Assembly (NCBI RefSeq): GCF_947258355.1
Contig: NZ_CAMYIC010000036.1
Location: 1 to 64,000, forward strand
Reading direction: 5' to 3'
Source: an uncultured Allomuricauda sp.
Lineage (GTDB): Bacteria; Bacteroidota; Bacteroidia; Flavobacteriales; Flavobacteriaceae
DNA length: 64,000 nucleotides
Shown: piece by piece, positions 25,625 to 35,700 of the stretch
Layout: the number at the start of each line of letters is the position of its first letter
Position numbering within the stretch: position 1 is the first letter of the stretch
Made by a program: the position numbers and the translations under genes
The notes under the pieces: generated by a model
The model's input: only the letters and a program-made list of their open reading frames with translations
What the model was told of the DNA's origin: nothing
Databases searched by the model: none

Positions 25625-26052
25625 TTACACTCACGCTTAATCAATACATGGTAATCTTCGAAGGCAATCTGTCCAGAGAAAATAGCGATGGACTTATCGA
25701 TGATATCCGAAGCTTTTTTGGGCGCAAAACCTAAACCAATAGCATATTTTTCAACGATTTTGCGTTCATCATCATCGATATAATGATCGGAAAAAATAAT
25801 CTGAAAGAATTCGAATAGCCTTTTAAATCTTTTCTCCCCACTGTGTGGAGTCTCGATGGGATATTTGTTCTCTTTTTTCATCACCTCCTTGAATTCATCC
25901 TCGCTGATATTGAGTTTGAAGGCAAATTTTTCCAAAACGGCCATCTCCTTCGAATTGATTTCTCCATCAACGGCGGCCAAACTTGCCAAAGTGGCAAAAT
26001 GAGCTAAATTCTTCTTGTGGTCTCCGTGCTCGTATAGATCTAAAATCGGCAT
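25621..26052 (-). CDS. TerB-like protein
   Basis: 143 residues, all helical, matching the TerB/DjlA N-terminal fold: [34 protein letters not shown] holds the acidic DGEINSKE loop of the first helical pair, and [23 protein letters not shown] repeats it. Tellurite-resistance TerB relatives bind metal through these acidic loops; a resistance role is not implied here since no other ter genes are nearby. Convergent with fbp and overlapping its stop by 4 bp. Confidence 0.82.
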   Translation of the reverse strand: MPILDLYEHGDHKKNLAHFATLASLAAVDGEINSKEMAVLEKFAFKLNISEDEFKEVMKKENKYPIETPHSGEKRFKRLFEFFQIIFSDHYIDDDERKIVEKYAIGLGFAPKKASDIIDKSIAIFSGQIAFEDYHVLIKRECN

Positions 26053-26070
26053 ATCTCAAATTTTGTGGCA

Positions 26071-26078
26071 CAAATATA
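26071..26078 (-). promoter_or_regulatory. -7 element of the TerB gene
   Basis: Minus-strand TATATTTG, an exact TAnnTTTG match 18 bp before the TerB start. No clear -33 TTG was seen. Confidence 0.45.
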
Positions 26079-26142
26079 AATCTTTAAAACAGATTTAAAT
26101 ATGAAAAACGTCACCAAAAGAAATTTGTAATTTACCACTGCT

Positions 26143-27171
26143 ATGAAAACACCTTTACTCGAATTTACCTCGAAAGGAATTTATTGTAAAAAAGCGGATG
26201 TTTATTTGGATCCTTGGAAACCAGTGGACAGGGCCATCATTACTCATGGACATGCCGACCACAGTAGATGGGGGCACAAGAAATACATCACCCAACATAA
26301 GAACGTTCCAATAGTGAAGCACCGGTTGGGAGATATCTCCATTTCAGGGAAAGATTGGGGCGAAACGTTCACGGTTAACAATGTGAAGTTTAGTTTTCAC
26401 CCTGCCGGGCACATTGTTGGTTCTTCGCAAATACGGGTGGAACACAAAGGCAAAGTTTGGGTGTTCACGGGTGATTATAAAATTGAAGATGATAGGCTTA
26501 CTACTCCTTTTGAGCTCGTAAAATGTAATACATTCATTACCGAATGTACCTTTGGACTGCCCGCTTTTAGATGGCGTCCACAGCAAGAGGTATTCCATGA
26601 TATAAACCAATGGTGGTCGCAAAACCAATCGGAAGGAAAAACCTCCGTGCTTTTTGGTTACTCCCTTGGCAAGGCCCAACGTTTAATCAAACATCTAGAC
26701 ACTTCTATTGGGAAAATATATACCCATGGCGCAGTGGAAAACATGAACGAAGTACTTCGACCGATAGCCTATCTACCACCAACACATTTAATAACAAAAG
26801 AGACCAAAAAAGAAGAACTTTTGGGCAACATTGTTATTGCACCTCCAAGTACCCATGGAAGTACATGGATCAAAAAAATGGTTCCTTATGTTACCGCTTC
26901 CGCAAGTGGTTGGATGGCCTTTAGAGGTGCCCGAAGGCGAAGAGCGATTGACAAGGGTTTTATACTTAGCGACCACTGCGATTGGAAAGGACTTTTGGAA
27001 ACCGTAAAGGCCACGGAGGCAGAAAAAGTGATCTGCACCCATGGCTACACCGATATTTTCTCCAAATACCTACGGGAACTAGGCTACGATGCCCGAACAG
27101 AAGCTACACAATATGAAGGTGAACTATCCGAAATCAATGCTAACGACCAGGAAAAATCGGAAGTGAAATGA
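26143..27171 (+). CDS. Ligase-associated DNA damage response exonuclease (MBL fold)
   Basis: 342 residues of the metallo-beta-lactamase/beta-CASP superfamily. ITHGHADHSRWG carries the H-x-H-x-D-H metal motif (near residue 35), PAGHIVGSSQIRVEH the next His, and VFTGDYKIEDD the Asp bridge; ILSDHCDW and ICTHGYTDIF provide late His ligands. It is the EXO member of a four-gene bacterial repair cluster (exonuclease, ATP-dependent ligase, Lhr-type helicase, metallophosphoesterase). It overlaps the ligase by 4 bp (ATGA). The cluster is thought to act on DNA damage; the exact pathway is unresolved. Confidence 0.92.
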   Translation: MKTPLLEFTSKGIYCKKADVYLDPWKPVDRAIITHGHADHSRWGHKKYITQHKNVPIVKHRLGDISISGKDWGETFTVNNVKFSFHPAGHIVGSSQIRVEHKGKVWVFTGDYKIEDDRLTTPFELVKCNTFITECTFGLPAFRWRPQQEVFHDINQWWSQNQSEGKTSVLFGYSLGKAQRLIKHLDTSIGKIYTHGAVENMNEVLRPIAYLPPTHLITKETKKEELLGNIVIAPPSTHGSTWIKKMVPYVTASASGWMAFRGARRRRAIDKGFILSDHCDWKGLLETVKATEAEKVICTHGYTDIFSKYLRELGYDARTEATQYEGELSEINANDQEKSEVK

Positions 27172-28805
27172 AACAGTTTGCCCAACTCATAAAAACTTTG
27201 GACGGTACCAATAAAACCAATGTGAAGGTGCAAGCACTATCCCAATATTTTAATGAAGCAAGCAATCAGGATAAAGTTTGGACCATAGCCATTCTCTCCC
27301 ACAGAAGACCACCACGACCAGTAAACACAAGGTTACTGCGTACCTGGGCCGCTGAACTATCCAAGATTCCGACGTGGCTGTTCGAAGAAAGCTATCATAT
27401 TGTGGGTGATTTGGCCGAGACCATAGCCTTGGTGGTTCCCTCAACAGAAAAAGGCACTGAAAAGTCATTGACAACATTCTTGCAAGAGATGCTAGCTTTG
27501 AAACAAAAAGCAGAGGCAGAAAAAAAGGAGTACCTTTTTCAACATTGGTCCGTACTGGATTATTACGAGCGTTTTGTCTTCAATAAATTGATTACGGGAA
27601 GCTTTAGGATTGGGGTAAGTCAAAAACTAATGACCCGTGCACTCTCCAAAGCCACAGGTATAGAAGAAGATATTCTCGCTTATAAATTAATGGGCAATTG
27701 GGATCCAAACCGTATCAGCTTTCATGACCTTGTATTAGAGGAAAAAGAAAGCGATTATTTATCCAAACCTTACCCTTTTTTCTTGGCCTACGCGGTTGAA
27801 GATGATGTTTCTGATCTTGGGGATGTTTCGGAATGGTCCGCTGAACACAAATGGGACGGAATTCGGTCGCAGGTTATCCTAAGAACTAACGAGATTTTTG
27901 TGTGGAGCCGCGGAGAAGAACTTGTAACCGATAAGTACCCAGAATTTGAAGCATTTGTAGGAGCCATTCCCAACGGGACCGTTCTGGACGGTGAATTACT
28001 ACCCTATCCCAATGGTGAAATCGGTACTTTTAAAGATTTACAGACCCGAATAGGTCGAAAGAATATTTCAAAATCGCTTTTGGAAAAAATCCCTGTAAAA
28101 TTGAAAGTCTATGATATTTTAGAGTGGAAAGGACAGGACATCAGAAACAAGACCTATCTGGAGCGGAGACATATTCTAGAAGATTTTTACTCTAACACTA
28201 TAAAATCAAACAAAGAAACCATACCCTTGCTTTTATCTAATCGGTTGCAATTCAATTCTTGGGACGACGTTGCCCATGAAAGAGATTTGTCCAGAGAAAA
28301 ACATAGTGAGGGTTTGATGCTCAAACGAAACGACTCCACCTACCAAGTGGGACGAAAAAAAGGGGATTGGTGGAAATGGAAGGTAGATCCCTTAACGATC
28401 GATGCCGTACTCACCTACGCAATGCGCGGTCACGGTCGACGGAGCAATCTCTTCACTGACTATACATTTGCGTTATGGGATATTAATGATGAAGGAGAGA
28501 AAGAGCTTGTCACTTTTGCCAAGGCATATTCCGGGTTGACCGACAAAGAGTTCAGACAAGTGGATGCCTGGATCAAGAAAAATACTCTAGAACGTTTTGG
28601 TCCGGTACGAAGCGTTACCCCAGAACATGTTTTTGAAATTGCTTTTGAAGGTATCGCCCCTTCCAAGCGTCATAAAAGTGGAGTGGCAACCCGATTTCCA
28701 AGAATTTTACGCTGGAGAAAGGACAAGAAAATTGATGAGGCCAATTCTTTGGATGATTTAAAAGCTCTAATTCCTAGCAAAGCGAAGGAATCTCTTAACA
28801 AATAA
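27168..28805 (+). CDS. ATP-dependent DNA ligase of the ligase-associated repair cluster
   Basis: 545 residues. The N-terminal DNA-binding domain spans about 1-195. The adenylation domain has motif I HKWDGIR with K228 as the AMP-accepting lysine, the GTVLDGELL segment (motif III region), SEGLMLKRND (motif IV) and WWKWKVDPLTIDAVL (motif V). An OB domain (about 410-545) completes the nick-sealing enzyme. This architecture is distinct from the NAD-dependent replicative LigA. 4-bp overlap with the exonuclease gene indicates one transcript. A 102-bp gap and a GIY-YIG gene separate it from the helicase. Confidence 0.93.
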   Translation: MKQFAQLIKTLDGTNKTNVKVQALSQYFNEASNQDKVWTIAILSHRRPPRPVNTRLLRTWAAELSKIPTWLFEESYHIVGDLAETIALVVPSTEKGTEKSLTTFLQEMLALKQKAEAEKKEYLFQHWSVLDYYERFVFNKLITGSFRIGVSQKLMTRALSKATGIEEDILAYKLMGNWDPNRISFHDLVLEEKESDYLSKPYPFFLAYAVEDDVSDLGDVSEWSAEHKWDGIRSQVILRTNEIFVWSRGEELVTDKYPEFEAFVGAIPNGTVLDGELLPYPNGEIGTFKDLQTRIGRKNISKSLLEKIPVKLKVYDILEWKGQDIRNKTYLERRHILEDFYSNTIKSNKETIPLLLSNRLQFNSWDDVAHERDLSREKHSEGLMLKRNDSTYQVGRKKGDWWKWKVDPLTIDAVLTYAMRGHGRRSNLFTDYTFALWDINDEGEKELVTFAKAYSGLTDKEFRQVDAWIKKNTLERFGPVRSVTPEHVFEIAFEGIAPSKRHKSGVATRFPRILRWRKDKKIDEANSLDDLKALIPSKAKESLNK

Positions 28806-28907
28806 ACCCGAAAAATTGAATTTGCAGCATAACCCCTAGAATTAAAAGATAAACAGATTATTTCATCAGTTCCAACTTGAAAATAATGTGTAAATGAGTT
28901 ATCAAAA

Positions 28908-29192
28908 ATGAAAGGGTATTGCTACATCTTAACAAATAAAAACAAAACCGTACTCTACATTGGTGCAACCAATGATTTACAACGGCGGGTAGAAGAACAT
29001 AAAAATGGTAAATATTCAAATTCGTTCTCAAAAAGATACAATTGTTTCCTTTTGGTATACTTTGAAGAATTTGATACCATTAAAGATGCTTTTGAAAGGG
29101 AAAAGCAATTAAAAGCAGGAAATAGAAAAAGAAAGGAAGGTTTAATAAACTCGGTTAATCCAGAATGGAAGGATTTATCTTTGAAGTGGTAA
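28908..29192 (+). CDS. GIY-YIG endonuclease-fold protein inside the ligase cluster
   Basis: 94 residues, a complete stand-alone GIY-YIG domain of the UPF0213/YhbQ-like type: GYCYILTNKNKTVLYIGATNDLQRRVEEH holds the Y...YIG pair, the Arg of the catalytic helix and the His. A Glu in FEREKQLKAGNRKRK is the metal ligand position, and NPEWKDLS ends the family signature. It interrupts the usual ligase-helicase neighbourhood: 102 bp after the ligase and 39 bp before the helicase, same strand. Such small genes are often multicopy and mobile in Bacteroidota; a role in the repair pathway is possible but unproven. Confidence 0.88.
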   Translation: MKGYCYILTNKNKTVLYIGATNDLQRRVEEHKNGKYSNSFSKRYNCFLLVYFEEFDTIKDAFEREKQLKAGNRKRKEGLINSVNPEWKDLSLKW

Positions 29193-29231
29193 ACCGTCCA
29201 AATTGACAGATTCCTTCGCGATGCTCGGAAT

Positions 29232-31694
29232 ATGAACAGAAAAGAAACCTTAGCAATTGCAGAAAACTGGTTCCAAGAACAAAATTGGCAACCATTCCCT
29301 TTTCAAAAAGAGAGTTGGAAAGCTTTTTTGGAGGGCAAACACGGCCTTTTGAATGCCCCGACGGGAAGTGGCAAAACCTATGCGCTTTGGTTTCCAATCG
29401 TGCTCAATTACATCAGAAACCATCCAGATTACAAGACCAAACACAAAAAAGGGTTGAAAGCCATCTGGATTACCCCATTGCGAGCGCTTTCACAAGAAAT
29501 AAAACAATCAGCGGAGCGCATTACCCAAGATTTGGGTACACAAATGACCGTTGGTATCCGTACGGGAGATACTTCTGCAAAAGAACGGGCAAAAATGCGC
29601 ACCAATATGCCCGATCTATTGATTACCACCCCGGAAAGTTTGCAGTTATTGCTGTCCTCCAAAGGGTACGCCAAAACTTTTAAGGATTGCTCCGCCATCG
29701 TTGTGGATGAGTGGCACGAACTTTTGGGCACTAAACGTGGCATTCAGATGGAATTGGGTCTGTCCCGATTAAAAACCGTCTGTAAGGATATGCGTATTTG
29801 GGGCATATCGGCCACTATTGGAAATTTGGAACAGGCCCGCGAAGTCTTGTTGGGACCTACATCCGCAGAATTGGGGAATTCGGTATTGATAAAAGCCAAC
29901 CTGAACAAAAAAATCACAGTCAAAAGTATTATTCCAAAGGAAATGGAAACCTTTCCTTGGCGCGGCCATTTGGGATTGCATCTTTTGGATCAGGTAGTGC
30001 CCATCATCAACAATAGTAAAACCACTTTGCTCTTTACCAACACCCGAAGCCAATGTGAAATCTGGTTTCAAAAAATATTGGAAAAATATCCAGAATTCGC
30101 CGGGGAAATGGCGATGCACCATGGTAGCATCAACAAGGAAACCCGATTATGGGTAGAACAGGCCATTCGCAACGAAAGCCTTAAAGCAGTGGTCTGTACA
30201 TCGAGTTTGGACCTTGGAGTTGATTTTGCTCCCGTGGAAACGGTGGTCCAAATCGGAGGACCCAAAGGTGTTGCCCGCTTTTTACAACGTGCAGGTCGGA
30301 GTGGTCACCGCCCAGGCAAAGAAAGCGTTATCTATTTTCTGCCCACTCATGCCATAGAGCTGGTCGAAGCTTCGGCCATGCAAAAAGCGGTACTGAACAG
30401 CGCTGTGGAAGACCGTATCCCCTATCTGAACAGTTTCGATGTCCTTATTCAATATTTAACCACCCTGGCGGTTTCGGATGGGTTTTATCCTGATGAAATC
30501 TATCCAGAAATCAAACAAACCTTTTGCTATCAGGCCATTTCAGATGAGCAATGGCAATGGCTGCTCAATTTTTTGGTAATGGGAAGCCAAAGTCTGAAAA
30601 GCTATGATGAATACAAAAAAGTAGAAATCGAGGAAGATGGTAAATTCAAAGTGAACAGCAGGGCCGTGGCTATGCGGCACCGTTTCCAAATCGGAACCAT
30701 TGTCGGTGACGCCACGATTTCCGTCCGCTATCAAAAAGGGGGTTACATCGGCAGTATCGAAGAATATTTTATCTCCAAATTGAGTCCGGGCGATGTATTC
30801 ACTTTTGCTGGACGAAATTTGGAATTCATCAGAATCAAAGGGATGGCGGCTCATGTTCGCAATTCCAAAAAAAGGACGAACAAAGTCCCTAGTTGGATGG
30901 GGGGACGATTGAGCTTTTCCGCAAAAATGTCCGAATTGTTGCGACAGGAGCTTTACACTGCTGAGTTGGTATTTTCAAAACAGTCAGAAGAAATCCAAGC
31001 TCTGCAACCCATGTTCATCAAACAAAGGGAAGAAAGTATTGTTCCCCAGCCCCATCAATTTTTGATTGAAACCTTCAAGACCCGTGATGGCTACCACCAT
31101 ATGTTCTACCCCTTTGAAGGAAGGGCAATCCACGAGGGTATGAGCAGTCTATTGGCCTATCGTATCAGTTTGTTGGCACCCATAACGTGCTCCCTTGCCT
31201 TCAACGATTATGGTTTTGAATTGCTCTCGGACAGGGAAATCAACATTCAGGAGATTTTGGACAACAATCTTTTTACTCCAGAATATATGTTGACCGACCT
31301 TCAAAAAAGCTTGAATTCCAACGAAATGGCGCGTCGAAAGTTCCGAGACATTGCCGTTATCAGCGGTATGGTGTTCACTGGCTATCCAGAAAAAGGAATC
31401 AAAATGAAACACCTGCAAAGCAGTTCGGAATTGCTGTTCGATGTTTTCCGTGATTTTGAGGATGACAACCTGCTCTACCAGCAAGCCTATACCGAAACCT
31501 TTGAGCACCAATTGGAAGAAGGTCGTTTGCGCTTAGCCCTGGAAAGAATCGCGCAGCAAGATATAGTTTGGAAGCAATGTTCACAGCCCACACCCTTATC
31601 CTTTCCTATTATTACAGACAGATTGCGGGAAAAATTGTCCAACGAAAAATTGGCGGACCGTATTAAAAGAATGATGGCTAAATTGACCAAATAA
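29232..31694 (+). CDS. Ligase-associated DEXH-box helicase (Lhr-type)
   Basis: 820 residues, a superfamily 2 3'-to-5' helicase of the Lhr-core type. Motif I is APTGSGKT with K48, motif II is DEWH (the more usual form is DEVH), SATIG is motif III, and QRAGRSGHRPG is motif VI. The C-terminal winged-helix and Lhr-specific domain (about 400-800) follow. Third member of the four-gene repair cluster with exonuclease, ligase and PdeM. ATG 29232 is 39 bp after the GIY-YIG stop. Two repeat-filled gaps follow it. Confidence 0.92.
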   Translation: MNRKETLAIAENWFQEQNWQPFPFQKESWKAFLEGKHGLLNAPTGSGKTYALWFPIVLNYIRNHPDYKTKHKKGLKAIWITPLRALSQEIKQSAERITQDLGTQMTVGIRTGDTSAKERAKMRTNMPDLLITTPESLQLLLSSKGYAKTFKDCSAIVVDEWHELLGTKRGIQMELGLSRLKTVCKDMRIWGISATIGNLEQAREVLLGPTSAELGNSVLIKANLNKKITVKSIIPKEMETFPWRGHLGLHLLDQVVPIINNSKTTLLFTNTRSQCEIWFQKILEKYPEFAGEMAMHHGSINKETRLWVEQAIRNESLKAVVCTSSLDLGVDFAPVETVVQIGGPKGVARFLQRAGRSGHRPGKESVIYFLPTHAIELVEASAMQKAVLNSAVEDRIPYLNSFDVLIQYLTTLAVSDGFYPDEIYPEIKQTFCYQAISDEQWQWLLNFLVMGSQSLKSYDEYKKVEIEEDGKFKVNSRAVAMRHRFQIGTIVGDATISVRYQKGGYIGSIEEYFISKLSPGDVFTFAGRNLEFIRIKGMAAHVRNSKKRTNKVPSWMGGRLSFSAKMSELLRQELYTAELVFSKQSEEIQALQPMFIKQREESIVPQPHQFLIETFKTRDGYHHMFYPFEGRAIHEGMSSLLAYRISLLAPITCSLAFNDYGFELLSDREINIQEILDNNLFTPEYMLTDLQKSLNSNEMARRKFRDIAVISGMVFTGYPEKGIKMKHLQSSSELLFDVFRDFEDDNLLYQQAYTETFEHQLEEGRLRLALERIAQQDIVWKQCSQPTPLSFPIITDRLREKLSNEKLADRIKRMMAKLTK

Positions 31695-31705
31695 CCCAAT
31701 ACTTG

Positions 31706-31880
31706 TTATTCCGTGTGGATACTGAGCGTAGTCGAAGTATGGCTCGTATCTAATCTGTTTGAGATGCTGAAATAAGTTTAGCATGACGTAAGAAGGTCAT
31801 TTCGATATGAGGAGGGTAACGACGATTGAGAAATCTAGTTTCAGATTTCTCACACTTACTTCGCTCGGTTCGAAATGACA
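31706..31880. repeat. Dispersed palindromic repeat, copy 1 (helicase-pdeM gap)
   Basis: The intergenic gap is filled by nested inverted repeats. ATTCCGTG at 31708-31715 and the core GAGCGTAGTCGA at 31724-31735 are shared with other copies. GTCATTTCGA (31796-31805) pairs with TCGAAATGAC (31870-31879), and TGAGAAATCT (31827-31836) with AGATTTCTCA (31843-31852). No gene; the pdeM promoter follows immediately. Confidence 0.8.
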
Positions 31881-31887
31881 TTTGGAC

Positions 31888-31895
31888 TAAATTTG
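31888..31895 (+). promoter_or_regulatory. -7 element of pdeM
   Basis: TAAATTTG, an exact TAnnTTTG match 15 bp before ATG 31911. It lies inside the longest open frame, which would start at 31875, and therefore decides for the shorter start. Confidence 0.6.
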
Positions 31896-31910
31896 CAGCA
31901 CCCATTACGA

Positions 31911-32543
31911 ATGATCCAAAAAATTAAAATACTAAATCAAGAATTTCAACTCCATCCTTTGGGCGGGCTATTTTGGGAGGGAAAATCACTCTTGCTGATC
32001 AGTGACGTGCATTTGGGGAAGGTGTCCCACTTTAGAAAGTTTGGTGCAGCAGTTCCCAGAAAAGCCATTCACAAAAACTTTCTACTTCTGGATAAAATAG
32101 TGTCCGATTTCGACCCCTTCCAAATCTGTTTTTTGGGCGACCTTTTCCATTCATCCATAAACAAGGAATGGGAATTGTTCGAAAACTGGGTCGCAAAAAC
32201 TCCTGCTGAAATTTTATTGGTAGCAGGCAACCACGACATTATTGCTCCGGAAAAGTTCGAAAAACTGAAAGTTTCCATATTTCCAGAATTAATCATCGAC
32301 TCTTTCTTATTGACCCATCATCCTGAGGAACGCAAAGGCTGCTTTACATTTTGTGGGCATGTTCACCCGTCCATCAAACTCAAAGGTTTTGGCAAGGAAC
32401 GTATAAAACTGCCCTGCTTTTTCAAATCTAAAAGTCAGATGATTCTCCCAGCTTTTGGCCAATTCACAGGAACTCATTCCCTCGACCCCAAGGATTCGGA
32501 CGAGGTTTATGCCATTGTGGAGGACAGTGTTATTAAAGTTTAG
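31911..32543 (+). CDS. pdeM: Ligase-associated DNA endonuclease PdeM (metallophosphoesterase)
   Basis: 210 residues from ATG 31911. Calcineurin-like phosphoesterase with all motifs in order: LISDVHLGKVSHF (D-x-H), FLGDLFHS (GD), VAGNHD (GNHD), LLTHHPE (His) and FCGHVHPSI (GHxH), which bind two metals. The Pseudomonas putida homologue (MPE) is a Mn-dependent single-strand DNA endonuclease encoded in the same type of cluster. The longer frame from 31875 was rejected because a perfect -7 element lies within it. Fourth member of the cluster, separated from the helicase by a palindromic repeat. Confidence 0.9.
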   Translation: MIQKIKILNQEFQLHPLGGLFWEGKSLLLISDVHLGKVSHFRKFGAAVPRKAIHKNFLLLDKIVSDFDPFQICFLGDLFHSSINKEWELFENWVAKTPAEILLVAGNHDIIAPEKFEKLKVSIFPELIIDSFLLTHHPEERKGCFTFCGHVHPSIKLKGFGKERIKLPCFFKSKSQMILPAFGQFTGTHSLDPKDSDEVYAIVEDSVIKV

Positions 32544-32580
32544 ATTCTTCACTTTGCTCAGAATGACATAAGTAAAGACT

Positions 32581-32690
32581 GTCATTCCGTGCGGATGCTG
32601 AGCGTTGGTCATTGAGCGAAGTCGAAATGAGCCGAAGCATAACACGGAATCGCATGAGTGAGACGCTGAAACAAGTTCAGCGTGACGATA
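32581..32690. repeat. Dispersed palindromic repeat, copy 2 (pdeM-mfd gap)
   Basis: ATTCCGTG (32584-32591) is answered by inverted CACGGAAT (32643-32650). The core GAGCGAAGTCGA lies at 32614-32625. ACGCTGAA (32663-32670) pairs with TTCAGCGT (32676-32683) across 5 bp. Shares its modules with copies 1 and 3. No gene; the mfd promoter follows. Confidence 0.8.
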
Positions 32691-32731
32691 AGAAACCCAA
32701 AAAAACATTTTCAGTAAAAGTTTCCGCGGTT

Positions 32732-32739
32732 TATCTTTG
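32732..32739 (+). promoter_or_regulatory. -7 element of mfd
   Basis: TATCTTTG, exact TAnnTTTG match 17 bp before the TTG start of mfd. Confidence 0.6.
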
Positions 32740-32756
32740 CCGCAAAGTTTTTTGGA

Positions 32757-35700
32757 TTGACCAAAACCCCGATTTCCCAACTTTTTGAACAGTCTCCCCA
32801 AATAGGGAAACTGAGGGATACCATTGCCCAAACTCAAGACAGCCCTTCCGGTTCATCAGAAAAAATAAATATCAAAGGGCTTGTAGGCTCCTCGCTTTCC
32901 TTTGTAATTGCTGAAACTTTCAAATCTACCGATGCTCCATTCTTACTGATATTAAATGACAAGGAGGAAGCAGCCTATCATTTGAACGATTTGGAAGAAC
33001 TCCTGGGTGAAAAGGATGTACTTTTTTATCCTGGTAGCTACCGAAGGCCTTATCAAATTGAAGAAACGGACAACGCGAATGTTTTGCTTCGCGCCGAAGT
33101 ACTCAACCGAATAAACTCCAGAAAAAAACCGGCCATCATTGTCACCTATCCCGATGCCCTTTTTGAAAAAGTGGTCACTCGGAAGGAACTGGACAAGAAT
33201 ACCCAAAAGATAAAGTTGGGCGATGAGATTTCGTTGGATTTTTTGAACGAGGTCCTTTTTGAGTATCAGTTCAAACGGGTGGATTTTGTGACCGAACCAG
33301 GGGAGTTTTCGGTGCGAGGGGGTATTGTGGATGTCTTCTCATTCTCGCATGATGAACCCTACCGTATCGAGTTTTTCGGGGATGAAGTGGACAGTATCCG
33401 AACTTTTGATGTGGAGACACAGCTTTCCACGGACAAAGTGAAGAAAATCACCATCATTCCAAACGTAGAAAACAAGTTCACCGAAGAAATACGGGAAAGT
33501 TTCTTAAAATATATTTCGGGCAACACTGTGGTCTTTGCCAAGAATCCCGCTTTAATCTATGATCGCATCGATTCCTTTTTTGAAAAAGCAGAGGAAAGCT
33601 TTGCCAAGTTGAGTGAAGAAATCAAACACGCGAAGCCCAAAGAACTGTTTTTGGATTCAGCTTTGTTAAAAGAGCAGTTGCAGGATTACGTATTCGTTGA
33701 AATTGGAAACTCTTCTGTCACTTCGAGCGGAGTCGAGAAGCAGACAGAAGCATCTCCCTCGACTACGCTCGGGATGACAGCTTCCACAGTCCAGTTCAAC
33801 ACCAAACCCCAACCCTCTTTCAACAAAAAGTTTGACCTACTCATTGAAAACCTCAATGATAATCGGGATGCGGGTTACAGCAATTATATTTTCTGTTCCA
33901 CGGAACAACAGGCCAAGCGTTTTCACGATATTTTTGATGAAGTTGACCAAACGGTCCATTATCAGACTATCATTTTTCCATTGTACCAAGGTTTTGTGGA
34001 CCCGGATTTGAAAATCGCTTGCTATACCGACCATCAAATCTTTGAGCGCTACCACAAGTTCCATTTAAAGAATGGCTATGCCAAAAAACAGGCCATCACC
34101 TTAAAGGAACTCAACAAACTAGAGATTGGGGATTACGTGACCCATATTGACCACGGTATCGGAAAGTTCGGCGGGTTGCAAAAAATTGATGTGGAGGGTA
34201 AAAAACAGGAAGCCATCAAACTGATTTATGGCGACCGGGACATTTTGTATGTCAGCATCCATTCGCTGCACAAAATATCCAAATACAACGGTAAGGACGG
34301 GGCCCCTCCAAAAATCTTCAAACTAGGTTCCGCTGCTTGGAAAAAACTGAAGCAAAAGACCAAGGCCAGGGTCAAAAAAATCGCCTTCGACCTTATTAAA
34401 GTCTACGCCAAACGTCGATTGGAAAAAGGATTCCAATATGCGCCTGATAGTTATCTACAGAACGAATTGGAAGCTTCTTTCCTTTACGAGGACACCCCGG
34501 ACCAAGAAAAGAGTACCCAAGATGTAAAAAAGGACATGGAAAGCGAGAGACCCATGGACAGACTTGTCTGTGGTGACGTAGGGTTTGGGAAAACTGAAGT
34601 TGCCATACGTGCAGCATTCAAGGCGGTGGACAACGGCAAGCAGGTTGCTGTTTTGGTCCCGACTACCATTTTGGCCTTCCAGCATAGCAGAACGTTCAGG
34701 GAACGTTTAAAGGAGATGCCCGTAACGGTGGATTACCTCAACCGATTCCGCACCGCAAAGGAAAAAAAGGATGTTTTGGAGCGCTTGGCCGCTGGCAAAA
34801 TCGACATCATCATAGGGACGCATCAACTAGTGAACAAAAACGTTCAGTTCAAGGATTTGGGCTTATTGATAGTGGACGAGGAACAAAAATTCGGGGTTTC
34901 TGTGAAGGAAAAACTGCGTTCCATCAAAGAAAATGTGGACGTACTCACCTTAACGGCGACACCGATTCCAAGGACACTTCAATTTAGTTTGATGGCCGCG
35001 CGTGACCTATCCGTCATCAATACCCCGCCACCGAACAGGTACCCTATCGAAAGTCAGGTGATCCGGTTGAACGAGGAAATTATCCGAGATGCCATTTCTT
35101 ACGAAATCCAGAGGGGCGGACAGGTCTTCTTTATCCATAACAGAATTGAAAACATCAAAGAGGTAGCAGGAATGCTCCAACGCTTGGTTCCCGATGCAAA
35201 AATTGGCATCGGTCATGGCCAAATGGAAGGAAAAAAACTGGAGTCCTTGATGCTATCCTTCATGAACGGTGAGTTTGATGTATTGGTTTCAACCACTATC
35301 ATTGAAAGTGGGTTGGATGTCACCAATGCCAATACCATTTTTATTCACAACGCCAACAACTTTGGATTGAGCGACCTTCATCAAATGCGGGGACGTGTGG
35401 GTCGAAGCAATAAAAAGGCTTTCTGTTACTTTATTACCCCACCCTACGAAGTGATGACACCCGAAGCGCGTAAACGAATCGAGGCTTTGGAACAATTCAC
35501 AGACTTGGGAAGTGGCTTTAACATCGCCATGAAGGATTTGGAAATCCGTGGTGCGGGTGACCTATTGGGAGGTGAACAAAGTGGTTTCATCAATGAAATT
35601 GGATTCGAGACCTATCAAAAAATATTGTCCGAAGCGATTGATGAACTTAAGGAAAATGAGTTCAAGGAATTGTATGAGGAAGTTGAGGGCAATAAGGAGA

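Noticed and set aside
31596-31784. Minus-strand frame starting MLNLFQHLK
   Set aside because: Also a translation of the dispersed repeat plus antisense helicase sequence; no independent support.
31875-31910. Longer start for PdeM
   Set aside because: A perfect TAAATTTG -7 element lies inside these bases, so the ATG at 31911 is preferred.
32307-32837. Minus-strand 176-residue frame including HAELVSASH
   Set aside because: That peptide is the translation of the palindromic repeat in the pdeM-mfd gap, a common false ORF; it also runs antisense through pdeM and mfd.
33715-33780. Frameshift or pseudogene in mfd at the repeat
   Set aside because: The frame stays open through the repeat, and all downstream helicase motifs are intact.
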